From Lepraria neglecta (taxonomy: Eukaryota > Ascomycota > Lecanoromycetes > Lecanorales > Stereocaulaceae): a DNA stretch of 64,000 bases. The stretch is taken from positions 682,001 to 746,000 of the forward strand of contig CM065647.1 of NCBI GenBank assembly GCA_033220425.1, read 5' to 3'. Made by a program: the position numbers and the translations under genes. Under the pieces are notes generated by a model, which saw nothing but the letters and a program-made list of their open reading frames with translations, was not told where the DNA came from and searched no databases. Position 1 is the stretch's first letter; the number at the start of each line of letters is the position of its first letter. Below are positions 1-10,950 of the stretch, one piece after another.

Positions 1-2
1 TT

Positions 3-850
3 CGCGTTTTCTTCTACCGCGACCTAGATGATCTTGCCCCACCTGCTGGAACTGGAGGCCTCTTCACAGAAACCCCAATGGTCAACTCTGATATCTTCCA
101 CCAAATCCGCGAAGGCAAAGCTGAGTGGCTCCGTGGCGATATCCAAGGCTTCACTGAGAATGGCATTCGCTTCAACCACCGCGCGAAAGGTGTGCCAAAG
201 GGAGGACCTGGCAGGGAAGAGTTGGTTGAAGGAGATATGGTCATCATGGCTACTGGCTACCAACGGCCCAGTTTGGCTTTCCTACCAGATGAGGTATTCC
301 AGGAGCCTTACCAGCCGCCAAATTGGTACCTTCAAGTCTTCCCACCAGGACACATGAGCATCTGTAAGTCAGTTTCTAACCAACAATGAAAACAGCTACT
401 CATTTAAGTTAGGTGCCAACAATTGCACATATGTCAACGCAATCGGCACTGTTGGTAAGTAATTGGATACCCCGATGACTGAGCTGCGATGCGAGCAGAA
501 TGAAGAAAAAGTCTAATCGCCGGATAGGCAATTATCATATAGGCATCTACACCAGGCTGCTTCTGATGTTTCTTGTCGATCCGCTCGCCAGGCCCCAGGA
601 ATACTGGATGAAGAGGTGGATCGGCATGACCAAGACTGTCAAATCATTTGCACCGACTGGAGCCTTCGACTTCGTTACCTACTCGGAGATGACATATTGG
701 TTTGTCTTTTGCGTTGTGATTAATCCGTTTAGGTGGAAGTGGGCAATCTTTGTGTTCTTCGGTATCGGAAGTGCGCTACCACTGAACGTTGTGAAAGGAG
801 AGGATCGATTGAGAAACGGGCTGGGGATGAAGAAAAGGTATCATGAATGA
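3..850 (+). CDS. Flavin-containing monooxygenase, C-terminal part (5' end outside window)
   Basis: This is the 3' end of a flavin-dependent monooxygenase that would use FAD and NADPH to oxygenate a small substrate. Three exons can be read: 3-363, 413-454 and 528-850, with GTAAGT donors and AG acceptors; phases agree across both junctions. The motif VIMATGY near the end of the first exon is the family's ATGY signature. The spliced stretch NAIGTVGNYHIGIYTRLL is the typical FMO C-terminal segment and is only obtained with the acceptor at 527. The end has two hydrophobic stretches, so membrane association is possible. The FAD-binding GxGxxG is to the left of the window. Substrate is unknown. Good identification of family, no identification of pathway. 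Confidence 0.85.
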
Positions 851-1841
851 ATCAAGAGTTCCTCGCGAGATATGCATGCACTAGTGGAAGGACGCTAGCT
901 TGCATCATGGTACCAAAAAGCATGGCTTATAGACATAGACACGAAGAACTTCAGCAATTGAAAGATTGATCGACAGGCGAATATCGCACACTAGCATCAA
1001 CAACCGCGGAATGTAAGTCCCTCAATTGGCTCCTACTCATAGTGCGCTCTTAGCATTGAGATGCGTGAGATCTGAGGACCACATGTATGTGTTGTCAGTC
1101 AATGCTTACAGGCATCGTCTGGTACTCATCAAACCCGTATCGCTGCATCATAGCATAGCGCGTGAGACAACCATCGATAACGCTGAAGCGCCGGCGCGTT
1201 AATGGATTGTCTTCAGAGGTAAAATCGAGTACCACTGCACGCACCACCTTTGTTATCCAAAATGGAAAAAGCGTAACAATCCGTAGGTCCTGTTATAGAA
1301 CGCCCGCCTCCACGGCAATACCTCCTAAAATGCACAACACGAGATGGGACTCTTTTCAATCCCCATCTACTCTATCCAGCGGCTTGGTATACGCGCTTGA
1401 CCTGCATGTCTTAAAGTATATCTTAGTAAATCGTAATGGAGTTATACGTTGACATGTTATATGGCCCCGAGGAACTGACTTGGTGAGTATCAGATCTATG
1501 GTGTGGTTACGCTGTTTACCCGTTTGTGTGGATGAAAGTTGCTAGATGATAGATATTAGACCAATGTATCGCCAGTGTTTCTGACAGCCACCGTGTTCAA
1601 GGTTGAAATGGGGGGTTCCCTCAAGTCCCATGCCCGCGTCTCTGAGATACAAGCGGCCAAGCGCAGGAGAGCGATGGCGTCAGTGAATAGGATCGCACTA
1701 CATCATACTCGGTCGCAAGTAAGTCTGTTCTTGTTACGAAAGGCTCTCATTCATGGAGGGAGAACTCAAAAACCCCCCCACAAGCCACTACGTTGCATAC
1801 ATACAAACTAATGAGAATCTGGACTTAGCTTACCCATCACC
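851..1841. other. Intergenic, no gene seen
   Basis: About 1 kb with only short unsupported open frames on either strand. No domain, signal peptide or splice-consistent gene could be read. It separates the monooxygenase 3' end from the small secreted protein gene on the same strand. Confidence 0.6.
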
Positions 1842-2453
1842 ATGGCTTCCAAGGTCTCATTCATTCTAAGCTTCTTCTACATCCTTCGCTCATCTCTCAC
1901 TTTCCCAACCTCACTGCCATTGCTAGAAACAGTCTCCACGTTGAATCCGCATGTACCAATAGCAACCAGCAATAACTCCACAACAACACAGTCCAACACC
2001 ACATCCCCATCCACCCCCTTCACCACACCAGCAACTAGCCCAGTAATCTGCTTCTCGCCCACTTCTTTCCGCCACAAAACCGACATCTCCCCCTCCGACT
2101 GCAGACACGTCATCATGACCTTAATAACACCCCCCACAGCACCAACACGCGACCTCCGCTGGGGTTTCAAAAACAGTCCTGACATCGACGTTCAGCTTCC
2201 TAGAGGGGGCCATTGGACGTATGGGCAGTGTATTGTTTTCGTTAATAATATCGATCACTCGCGTGTTGGTGCGTTTAGTCTTGATGAGGTTGGAGTGGCG
2301 GCGAGGAGGATTAATGAGGGGTGTGTGGTGGGGAAGGGGGAGGGGTTGAGGACGGGGGGCCATGTTGGGGTGGGAGGTGGGAGGGGGTTTTATGTTGTGC
2401 TTGGGGAGGTGTGGGGGGTTGAGGGGGATGGGGGCGTTGTTGCCTTGCTCTGA
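1842..2453 (+). CDS. Small secreted cysteine-containing protein
   Basis: A 203-residue protein of unknown function. The first ~20 residues (basic MASK start, then FILSFFYIL) look like a signal peptide, followed by a Thr/Ser/Asn-rich linker (about residues 45-65). The rest carries four cysteines in a spacing (C, then DC, W..GQC, GC) seen in many fungal secreted hypotheticals, with a late GG...VG..RGFYVVLG block. No intron is needed. Base composition is odd: the first half of the coding strand is C-rich and nearly G-free while 2310-2440 is almost pure G and T, so codon choice flips in mid-gene. Likely secreted or wall-located. Could be an effector-like protein, but I do not recognise a named family with certainty. 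Confidence 0.65.
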   Translation: MASKVSFILSFFYILRSSLTFPTSLPLLETVSTLNPHVPIATSNNSTTTQSNTTSPSTPFTTPATSPVICFSPTSFRHKTDISPSDCRHVIMTLITPPTAPTRDLRWGFKNSPDIDVQLPRGGHWTYGQCIVFVNNIDHSRVGAFSLDEVGVAARRINEGCVVGKGEGLRTGGHVGVGGGRGFYVVLGEVWGVEGDGGVVALL

Positions 2454-2835
2454 AGAGTAAGATGTAGCCTGCGCCTGCGCTAAAGCTTCTTCCTCCACAC
2501 AATAACAATTTCACACGAGCTCGGGCGCCAGAGCTGCACGAACATCGCCCGACAGAGCACGGGGTAAGGCAGTATTGGACAGAGCAAAGCTTATAGCACA
2601 ATTAAAGGGTCGCGTTACCTCATTCTTATCTAGCACGCCCATAAAGGCAGCCGCACCGTGATGTTAGGACAAGTTATAAACAGTGATGTGCCGGGACCTT
2701 CCAACCTCTACATAAAAACTGGATCTGCAGCCTCCTCTTCCTACTTCCTCCAAGCTCCAAGTTGTCAACCCTCCCCCTATACCCTTCTTCTTCAATAAGA
2801 ACACTCTACACCGATTCTCACTCCTAGCCCTAATT
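2454..2835. other. Intergenic, presumed promoter of next small secreted gene
   Basis: Nothing beyond CT-rich tracts just upstream of 2836, which are common before fungal start codons. Confidence 0.5.
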
Positions 2836-3520
2836 ATGCACTTCATCACTCTTTCCATGCTAGCAGCCTCCGCCGCAGCGATTGCACTCCCCTCCCCTTT
2901 TCGCATCTCAATCACCCTCAACAACGAAGACACCAACATCAAAGAGCACCAAAAAACCCTCACAGTCAACGTTCCAGACACGCTCCCCTTCCAATTCATC
3001 ATCCTAGCAGCCATGGTGTAAGCAACGGGCACCTTCAGCGCCTGCAACATCAGCCGCTTTGCCCCCCTTCACTCTCGGCGACGACTGTGGCCCAACACTC
3101 TTTACCCTCAGAGGCGGAGCACTCTCCCCCTCGAATCCGACTCCGACAACCATCCGCTGCAGGTGGGCCAGAGCCGCGCTGCGATCTATCCTCCTCGCAT
3201 GGCGCTCGTACCAGAGACTAGACCATACGCTGCCCAAAGGGCTGAAGGTGGTCGCGCTTGATGATGATAATGGGGAATTGATGCTATATGTACAGGGGTC
3301 GCGTAAGTTTGGTTTACTTCACCTCGCCTCGTCTCTTCTGGAGAGATTTTTTTTTCTTGCATAGGAGTGTGCATGCTAATATAGTGCGTTGATGGCAGAA
3401 GAGAATCGTGATGTGCCTGGGTTTAGCAGGCCGGAGTATGTCGAGAGAGGCACGCCTGTTATTTTATTACCCTCCAGTGTGCGTGCTCCTCTGCGCTTGG
3501 CCGTGCAGCCAATTGGCTGA
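2836..3520 (+). pseudogene. Small secreted protein gene, frame broken or exon structure unresolved
   Basis: The start at 2836 gives a clear signal peptide (MHFITLSMLAASAAAIA) and about 60 residues, ending at a TAA at 3019. A second open stretch, one frame away, runs from about 3024 to 3303 (contains FTLGDDCGPTLFTLRGG). It joins well through a GTAAGT...GCAG intron (about 3304-3399) to a last exon encoding ENRDVPGFSRPEYVERGTP and ending LAVQPIG-stop at 3520. The first junction cannot be closed by a plausible intron: the only GTAAG there would leave an intron of about 25 bp. So either a one-base slip has broken the gene near 3015, or the true first intron lies elsewhere. Function unknown; secreted by its leader. 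Confidence 0.45.
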
Positions 3521-4129
3521 GAACTGTTCTATTGAGGTGAGAGCGGGAAGCTTTGAGAAAGAGTAGGCTTATCCATGATTTTCATACGCATTTTGATTAT
3601 TTTGAGAATTTGCACTCGTTCCCCATTGGAAAATAACGAATCGGTTTGATCGACTAGCACAGAAAGAATAGCTTGACAGATTGCTTTTACACGTATGCAC
3701 TTGATGTTTTAGAGCACAATGAGGCAGTTCGCAATGCAATCACAGATCATCTGCGACATGGACAGGAGACACCAGTTATACGTATGCCACTGGTAGATGG
3801 CTGCCCATTGTACTCGGATGCTTAAGCACGGGGGGATGCTCTGACCCTGTTTGCACTTATGGCGTATATTTAGTAGAAATCAACGTCGTCACCTGCAATG
3901 GGAACGACACCGAACAATTCCGAGACACCTCATTATGCAAGAATGAGCGCTGAATAGAGAGTATCGTTTTGTCAATCGAAGAGTATACTAGAGTGCGAGG
4001 ATGTGAGATCAGACTGTAGTGCTATGCATGCTCGACCTCAGGGCGAGCATATTCTGTATGTACTTTCTGAGCCAAAGTTTGAGACTATTCATCTGGCCCT
4101 TCACTGATTTTCTCCATCTCCACCCTATC
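3521..4129. other. Intergenic, no gene seen
   Basis: About 600 bp between two genes that point towards each other. No supported coding frame; probably the 3' flanks of both. Confidence 0.55.
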
Positions 4130-6732
4130 TCAGCCAGCCTTTTCGGCTTCAGCTAGACACTCCATAACTGGACCATAAAGCTCGCCGCTGCGGATAGCTT
4201 GATAGATAGTGGTGATCAAATCTCCAGTCGCCAAACTGGGCATTGCTTCATCAGCGCCCTTCACTCTCGTATCACCATTGAGTCCAGTATAGATACCATT
4301 GGAGGAAGAATTTTCTGACCCCTGCTCTCGAAGCATCGACGTGCGGAGAAATGGCACTTTCAGCTCCTCACGTACGAACTTGTACATCCGACAAGAAGCT
4401 GTCCCAAGGAGAGGCGATGCATCCGGAGAAGCATGGTAGGAATCCCGATTTCGGATGTAGATCTCCAGTGCTGAGTTGGAACACAGCTCCGTCCAATTTT
4501 TCACTGCCAAGACTGTGTTGGGGGAGGACGCGAAATCGAGGATTATCGGCTGTATAGATCTGAAGATAGTGGTAAATCGCTGGGTCGAGTCTAAGGTCGT
4601 TGTTTGGTCTAATTGCTTGGTGAATTCTTTCCAGAGCAATGAAAGAAGATGTTCTAAAGGTCCTACTGAGTCTGATGAAGAGGCGAGCGCGACACCATCA
4701 AGTTTCCTTTCGGACAACTTGCGCCTTTTCTCATGGGGAGCAGCGGGGGGCAGGGTCGGGGCAAGGACGTCGTCGAGCGACCCATTCATGCTTGAGGTTG
4801 ATGGATCACTTGTGGCCATGCTTGCTACTAAACCTTGCGGATCATTCTCAGTACGACCGTTTCCACTGATCGGCTCGTCATCGGCTCCAATTTTGTCATG
4901 CGAGCGCTTGAGAGGTCGAGGAGAAGCTGGGATTCCATGCCCTTTGGTGAAGGCAGCGTTTCCATCCAATACATCGGTGAGAATCTCAAATGTCTTTGTT
5001 CTCAACATTGGCTCCACATCTTTGAGGAATCTGGAATGCATAGCTCGCAGGTCCAGGGCTTGGCAAACGGCGAAAAGATGGGCCGCAGCAAGCTGAGAGA
5101 GCACGTCCAAGGCGGTATGAGTATATCGAGCTGATATCAATCCCAAAGAATTGAGCGCCTGGTTCCCCATCTCTGCCGACTGAACGTAAGTTCCAGCCGG
5201 ATTTGACAGGAAACCTAACTCAGATTGTAAGGCTGCGATCATGATGTCCAACGGTTTTAGCAAGAAAGATTGGCTGGGTTCGTCAATGACTAGACTTGGG
5301 GGTAATCCATAGTTGAGCTTCGGGTTGATGATCTCGGTACATTGTGCAAATAGCATTTGACCAATCGTCTGTACCCCTAAACGAACCTTTTCCATGGCTG
5401 ACGTGATTACTTTAGCTTGGAAATTGCCACCATGGAGTATTCTTGCGCCCCCAGTATGCTCTGGGTTGATATCGATCAAAGGATTATCTGTGACTGAGTT
5501 GCACTCAATAGTGATTTGCCGAGAAGCCAATTGTAAATCCTCAAGAACAGGTCCAAGCCATTGTGGAGCGGTTCGTATTGAGTATCTGTCTTGGCGGAGA
5601 GCCCCTGCTTCTGAGCCATCATTGTGCTGTACCAATTTGGACTCGGTAAGAAAGCTTCGAATATTTAGTGCCGCTTCTATCTGGCCCGTATGTGGACGGA
5701 CTGCCGCAAAGAATGGATCGAAGCTCTCGTCTGTGCCACGTAGAGCTTCCACGCTCATAGCTGTAAGTACTTGGGACAGAACAGCCATATTATTGGCGTC
5801 GTGCATTGCCAACGCCGCCACGCCTGTAGATACGGCTGTTCCGTTGATAATCGCGAGCCCCTCTTTCGGTCCCAATTTGATGGGGTCAAGCGACGATTCC
5901 CTTAAAGCCACATTGGCCGTGACTATGCGGCGATTTGATTTACTACCCGTCCATACAGTGAGACTGCGCTTTCCTTCAAGTGTGCCTCCTATATAGGATA
6001 GTGGCATGAGGTCTCCTGAGGCAGAGATGCTACCACGAAGTGGGATTCGAGGGATGATGTTCTTTCTCAATAACTCTGTCATGTTGTTGATCAAAATTGG
6101 GCGCACACCTGAGTGACTACTTGCAAGTGAATTGATGCGGATAAGGATAGACGCCCGGGCCCAGGCTTCGGGCATACACGTATTGGAAAGTGGGTCTTCA
6201 CATGGCAAGGTTCTTAAACCTGGCGAGAATGTTGTACGCTCATCGCCTGACTTTGGACCGGCCTTGGTATTTGGGTTCACAAGTATTCCACTGTGAAGTT
6301 CTCGGATCAGGGTAGCCTGGAGCTCTTCGATTTCATTCGTACGAGTGTCCGCACTCCCTCCAAAACCAGTATTCACGCCTTCCAGTGATATTTGGCTTAG
6401 TGATTGATGATACAATTTACCGGTCAATTCACTTACCATATATGACACATCCTTGCTCAAGGCTAGACTGTAGAAGCTTTGCGCTCTCTTCAATACCATG
6501 GCTTGTCTTCTCGTGAAGACGTGCCGTCGCTCCGTACCTGAAAGAGAAATTAGTATACAGATGCCACATCATCTGGATTTATTGACCTCGCAATCGCAGC
6601 AACGGTTGCTATATCTAAACTGCAACCATCAATTGCAGTCTCGTCCCCTTTAGCACTCGCACGCGGGGTGAAGCGCTGCCACTGTGAGAGCACTTCGCGG
6701 CTATGCGATCCACAGTCACAAGTGCCGTCCAT
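4130..6732 (-). CDS. Aromatic amino acid ammonia-lyase (PAL/TAL type)
   Basis: Non-oxidatively removes ammonia from phenylalanine and/or tyrosine to give cinnamate/coumarate; a cytosolic tetramer in the family. Three exons: 6732-6587, 6537-6437, 6378-4130; introns 49 and 58 bp, the first with TACTAAT before its acceptor. The product is 831 residues, longer than the roughly 700 of yeast PAL. Splicing creates IYGVNTGFGGSADTRT (about 81-96). The MIO prosthetic-group triad ASG lies at about 202-204 in SISASGDLMPLSYI. TDNPLIDI, NYGLPPSL and the late FVREELKVP also fit. Oddities: the substrate-selectivity pair aligned with Phe-Leu (plant PAL) or His-Gln (Rhodotorula) appears to be Glu109-Leu110. 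An insert of about 90 low-complexity residues (562-654) carries a basic KRRKLSERK stretch. No frame damage seen. Confidence 0.93.
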
Positions 6733-7456
6733 CTAAGGTGTCATGAAGCCTTGGTCTGTTAAATTGCGTCTTATTGTAATGATCGAGTTATGTTACCGAG
6801 GACATCATTTAGTACCCAAGGCAGGGAGCCCAATCTGGACTAAGGCTGACGGCGAACTGCATATTATTGCACCACCACGAGCAGACCTCTCTCGACCCAG
6901 CATGGACGGCACGGGTGGCGAGGTTAACCATCGAGCCATCTTTTCATTCTTACTGGTCTGCCTCAGTAGTGCCGTTTGTGTTTCCATGATAAGTGACTCT
7001 AAAACCACCAATTTGTCAAGAGTCCGAGTCAACAGAATATGAGGTGTATGCAAGTGTATCATTACATGTTTTAAAACAAACTTCAGTAGCGTGCCAAGGC
7101 TTCTATAATCCCGCAGTGTGCCTGGTCACAGAAAAAAGGCTCGCTAAAAAGCGGAGGACCGAGTCTAGTGCGGTCTTGGCCCCGACCAGCAATCAGAAGT
7201 CATTATGACATTTGGAAGTTCGTGAAAGACTGGATCCAGGGACATCTTTACTTTGATCTTTGAAGGGGTGTGTACTACGTAGTCAAGGGATTCCTACAAA
7301 TCAGCTTTGAAGGTCGATGTGAAGCTGAGCAGATATGTTTTGAGCTCGCCGCCGTTAGGAAACGATTGATCAACGGAATCTATTCAGGTTCCTTTTCAGC
7401 ATTAAATAGATCGCCCCTGGCCTTGCTTTGATTGTAACGACGATAACCGTCGTATT
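6733..7456. other. Intergenic, no gene seen
   Basis: Upstream side of the PAL gene. Short open frames at 6743-7042 and 6993-7208 have no recognisable content. A PAL promoter presumably lies next to 6733. Confidence 0.5.
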
Positions 7457-7912
7457 CTACTCCTTCCAAATTGTGTAGAAAAGGCTACGGTACATCCACC
7501 TCATCCCCCCAATAAGCCTACTCCCTAGCACCTTTTCCCTTTGGCTTCTTGAATACCGGCTCAGACCTCCGAGAGGATGGGAACCTCGGGGTTCTTCGTA
7601 AGTACGAGGGAGTCGATTGGCTGTCGTCTTGTTCGAAGGTTCGACGTTTGATTGCTGAGAGGGGGACTCGACGAGCACGACTTCTGGATCGGGTAGCTGG
7701 TCAACAGCGGCACAAATTCTTTCGAGGTGGACCTGGAAGGAATGTGTGTACTTGAGACCATTCTCGAGCATATAGGAATATCTTTAGGTCACCACAGCGG
7801 CCACAAACCGCTCGGAATGATGCTAAAGGACGGCATCGATATCGGCTTGCTCGATTTGAGACTAACGGTCGATGACTCACTTGTGATCCGAAATGAGCGT
7901 CAATCTTAGAAT
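7457..7912 (-). pseudogene. Relic of a fungal kinase-associated hypothetical family
   Basis: Reading the minus strand from about 7890 to 7700 gives the block HHSERFVAAVV, then YSYMLENGLKY, interrupted by in-frame TAG and TAA. From memory this resembles a conserved block (VAAV.TQ..SYM...GL.YG) in large fungal hypothetical/kinase-like protein families. The two stops replace positions where Gln would be expected, which fits C-to-T damage. After this the frame stays open to 7457 but no longer resembles the family. It lies just 3' of the DUF7924-like gene and on the same strand, so it may be the remains of a former neighbour or of a longer ancestral gene. Identification is tentative; a profile search would decide. 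Confidence 0.35.
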
Positions 7913-7913
7913 C

Positions 7914-9496
7914 CTAGATCACTTGTGATCCTCCAGAACCCGTACCAGACCTATTATTGACTCGACGAGTCTTCTTGGATCGTTGATTCGAGGAGACTGG
8001 GGGTGGAGGTTTCGTTCGAGCCCCGACCGGAGCTCTGCGACTGGAGCTAGTAAATGTGTCAGCGTCTAGGGCAAGCTCGTCAGCTGACGTCTCAGATTCT
8101 GGTCGAGTAGGCTCCTTCGATGGCTGTGACGTAAAGCTTTGCGTGGATGACACCAAATCTGAATATTCCGCATCTGGCACCTTGCCATTCGCCGCCGCTA
8201 TAAGCTCCTCCCGTTTCTCTTTCGCCCAGTCTCTAGCGTTCCTCAAAGCGCCAGCTCCTTGTCGGAAGGTTTCTGGGTTGCCGGTCATGGCGAACGAGTT
8301 GAGTTGGATTATACGGTATTCGGTAGGATTTGTAGGACTTTCGGACGCAGTAGGATGGGTTGTATATATGGTAAGGAGGCCACTATAATGATAGGTTGAT
8401 GTGATCGTATAAGCTTTGTTGTCGAATGGCGTCTCCTGACCAACATAAGATCGAAGCTCATGTACCCCACGGGCACCCATAGCACCGTCATACATTGCTT
8501 GTAGTTCGCACACAGGCGCACTCCCATCCGGGCCTTTGGCTTCCGTGAAGAAGTTGGGCAGGCACGGTGCATTTTTCTTGGCGGACGGCTCGATATATTC
8601 GCTTAGCTGTTCTCGGACCTGTGTGTTCAGCTCCGCCGGGCGGGCTCCGTCGTAGAAGTCTGGCTTGGCCTTCATGATAGAGCCGTCGGTTAGGTGTTTG
8701 AGATTTCCGAAATAGAGATGCTCCTGGGAGGTGATATCGGCGGTGCCGGCAATGATCGGGAACGCCTTGCTCATAACAGTGTTTTCAGTCAATGCATCTT
8801 CATTGGTCTGCTGGAAGGTCTCAAATACAGCCTCGGAGAACTGCGAAGGGGAAAGAGACGGCCTTAGCTGTGCAAGTCTCTCATTGATTTCTGCCCAATT
8901 GCTTGGTCTTTGCGCACGATTACTCTTGTATATACTATAATCATTGAGATGTTGTTTAAAGGCGGGGTTATAGGCGGAGGATTTTTTCGTTGACGAGGAT
9001 ATGCCAGATTCTCTTCCGGTCTTGGCTCGTTTCCGGGAGCCTGATTGACTTGAGTCCATTATTAGATTAGAAGGGACTGATGTTTCGGGGTCCGGGTACT
9101 AAATCACTATCAGAAGGGCTACTTTAAAAGGAATTGTATCGAGCTCACGCCTCGGATGTCACCAAGGCTTGGTCCGCCGTGTCTTGCGAAGCGTTTAAGC
9201 TTCGCAAGGTCGATGTTTTCCTCGCCGGTCCGATAAGGCGGTACTAGAACAGCAGGCCAGACCGTCCTTCGATCAAACTCTCGGAGAGTGCGACGAGTGA
9301 GCCACTGCCGTGAGAGGTTATCCCAAAAGGAACTAGGTGTCTGGTGTCGCTGGTGATCTTTGAGCTTCTGTCGTTTGGCGGTGGGCTGCCGTGAGAAGTC
9401 AGTCTCGGGTTTCGCTTCGCTTCGCTGTCGCTTTCGATTATGAGGCTCTGAAGCTTTCACTGAAGGCATTGAACCTCGATCTTTGGTGGATGACAT
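7914..9496 (-). CDS. DUF7924-like protein, possible PD-(D/E)XK nuclease fold
   Basis: A 510-residue protein of a large ascomycete family of unknown function. Two exons, 9496-9149 and 9098-7914, with a 50-bp intron; the junction gives GDIRG|YPDPETSVPSN, in phase. Start chosen at 9496 (MSSTKDRG). The N-terminal part is basic (KRQRSEAK, AKRQKLKD) and could direct it to the nucleus, followed by SSFWDNLSRQWLTRRTLREFDRRT. The core has KPDFYDG about 40 residues before FFTEAKGPDG, a spacing and residue set (PD...ExK) like PD-(D/E)XK nucleases. QAMYDGAMGARG and NARDWAKEKREELI then follow. The C-terminal tail is Ser/Pro/basic. DUF number is from memory; nuclease fold is inference. The gene is intact while a piece of it is duplicated at 11555-11780. 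Confidence 0.7.
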
Positions 9497-10017
9497 AGGC
9501 CAAATATATGATAAGGGAACAACCAAGACGCCAAGGTGGAAATAGCGCGAAAACCCACACTAGTGTTTGTGAGTCATTTCGGAGTGCGGGGCTGACAGCC
9601 AATCGGTGGAATAACTGCTGCCTGGAACATATCCTACTTTCTAAGAAGATACACTGTAACTACAACGCAGCCAAAGTTTTATTATGTTTTTGGGCTGAAA
9701 AGATGACCAACTGATCCTGATGCAAAGCCATTATTACTGATAATATTCGATGGATTGTCAGATTCTGCTAAGAGCGTATGGGTGACTGATAGTGGCTTTC
9801 GCCCGAATGACTGAAGGAGGAAAACATTTTTCTGGAATTTTATTCCTCTAATTATAGACTAGCGTCTCGTTTGAAAGGGTTTATTCTATTTGTTCAATTT
9901 CCCGTCTCTTTAGCTGCCGAGCTCAATCCTCGTACTTGGTTGCCTGGCTAGGTGCAATCCCTCCCAATATTCAGGAACTAGGACTTGCTCGTGGTGTGTT
10001 GCAACAATTAGAGCTCA
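9497..10017. other. Intergenic; promoter side of DUF7924-like gene
   Basis: 9497 to about 9640 is conserved in the duplicate at about 11640-11780, so it contains the ancestral promoter of the DUF7924-like gene. The rest is AT-rich without supported coding sequence. Confidence 0.55.
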
Positions 10018-10950
10018 CTATGATGTAATGGATTCTTCTTCCTCGTCGGTGTCTTCCTTTCTTAAGTACATGTTCTCGAACAAGAAGTCGTCCAACCTCA
10101 AGGGATAGGACACTACTGATTGTTTGGCACGTAGATCTGTAATATCGACGATCAATGGTAACTCCTTGCTGCTTGATCGCCATACAGTCGTATCGGGTGT
10201 CCAAGTTGATGTCGCAGGGCTCGGATCCTCGAAATAGTGGAGACGGGAAGTCGGACCAAGGTAACGCTCTTGACACAATTCTTCAATCGCATGCAGGAGA
10301 CGGCAGGTGATCTCATCGCAGAGCCCTAGAGTATGATCAGGACAAGAAGCCAAGCAGAGATTGATGGCCGTAGACAATGAAGGAAAAGCCTGAGTGATTC
10401 GTCTGCAAGCCTGCAACCGTGCTTCGTTTGTCAGAGAAAGCCGGAAATGATAGTACCCGCCCCAATTCTCGGTCAAAACATCACGGATTCTCTGGAAAAG
10501 CTCCAAGCTGCCAATATGGTGTACGTGCTCTCTGCAAAGGCCGGCACTTTTGATGGGAATGCATGCAAGTACGCTGTGCACATCGATTACAGTATCGATT
10601 TTTTGGAGAGAAGGAAGCCTCAAAAGTGTCTTTATAGCGGTTCTGAAGTTTAATAAGGTGAAGGCGTACTTGCGGGCCCGTCGCTGTGGGCTTACGACTT
10701 CAAGGTAGATCTTGCGAATGTTTCCAAATGCCATGCTATTCAGCGACCCGGCAGTCCCTGGACGTAGTTTGATCGTGTTCAACTTCCAAAACAAGCTCGA
10801 AACTTCTCGACGAATCTGGCAATTGACACCCAGCATTGAGGTCCAAGTCGAATGCACATCTCTTATCTGCAGTGCCCGCCCTTTCTTTATGGTCGTTGTC
10901 CGTCTTTCGACAGTGACATGGTTATCAACATCGGTGTTAAGATCATCCAA
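10018..10950 (-). CDS. Hypothetical protein, F-box/2EXR-like N-terminus, start unresolved
   Basis: An open frame of about 310 codons with no ATG at its upstream edge; the first internal ATG is at 10836 (MLGVNCQIRREVSSLFW). The stretch CQIRREVSSLFWKLNTIKL resembles the 'C..IR.E...LFW..N' pattern of fungal F-box-associated or 2EXR hypotheticals, which are often expanded. The frame remains open upstream to about 11000 and, across one in-frame TAA, meets an ATG (MSLPPESKE) at about 11044, so a longer ancestral N-terminus may have been lost to a stop. The C-terminus is acidic (EDTDEEEES). Function not known; no partner evident from neighbours. Confidence 0.5.
   Translation of the reverse strand: MDDLNTDVDNHVTVERRTTTIKKGRALQIRDVHSTWTSMLGVNCQIRREVSSLFWKLNTIKLRPGTAGSLNSMAFGNIRKIYLEVVSPQRRARKYAFTLLNFRTAIKTLLRLPSLQKIDTVIDVHSVLACIPIKSAGLCREHVHHIGSLELFQRIRDVLTENWGGYYHFRLSLTNEARLQACRRITQAFPSLSTAINLCLASCPDHTLGLCDEITCRLLHAIEELCQERYLGPTSRLHYFEDPSPATSTWTPDTTVWRSSSKELPLIVDITDLRAKQSVVSYPLRLDDFLFENMYLRKEDTDEEEESITS

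Noticed and set aside
4476-5996. Long open frames on the plus strand inside the ammonia-lyase gene
   Set aside because: They are antisense to a clearly conserved coding exon and encode nothing recognisable.
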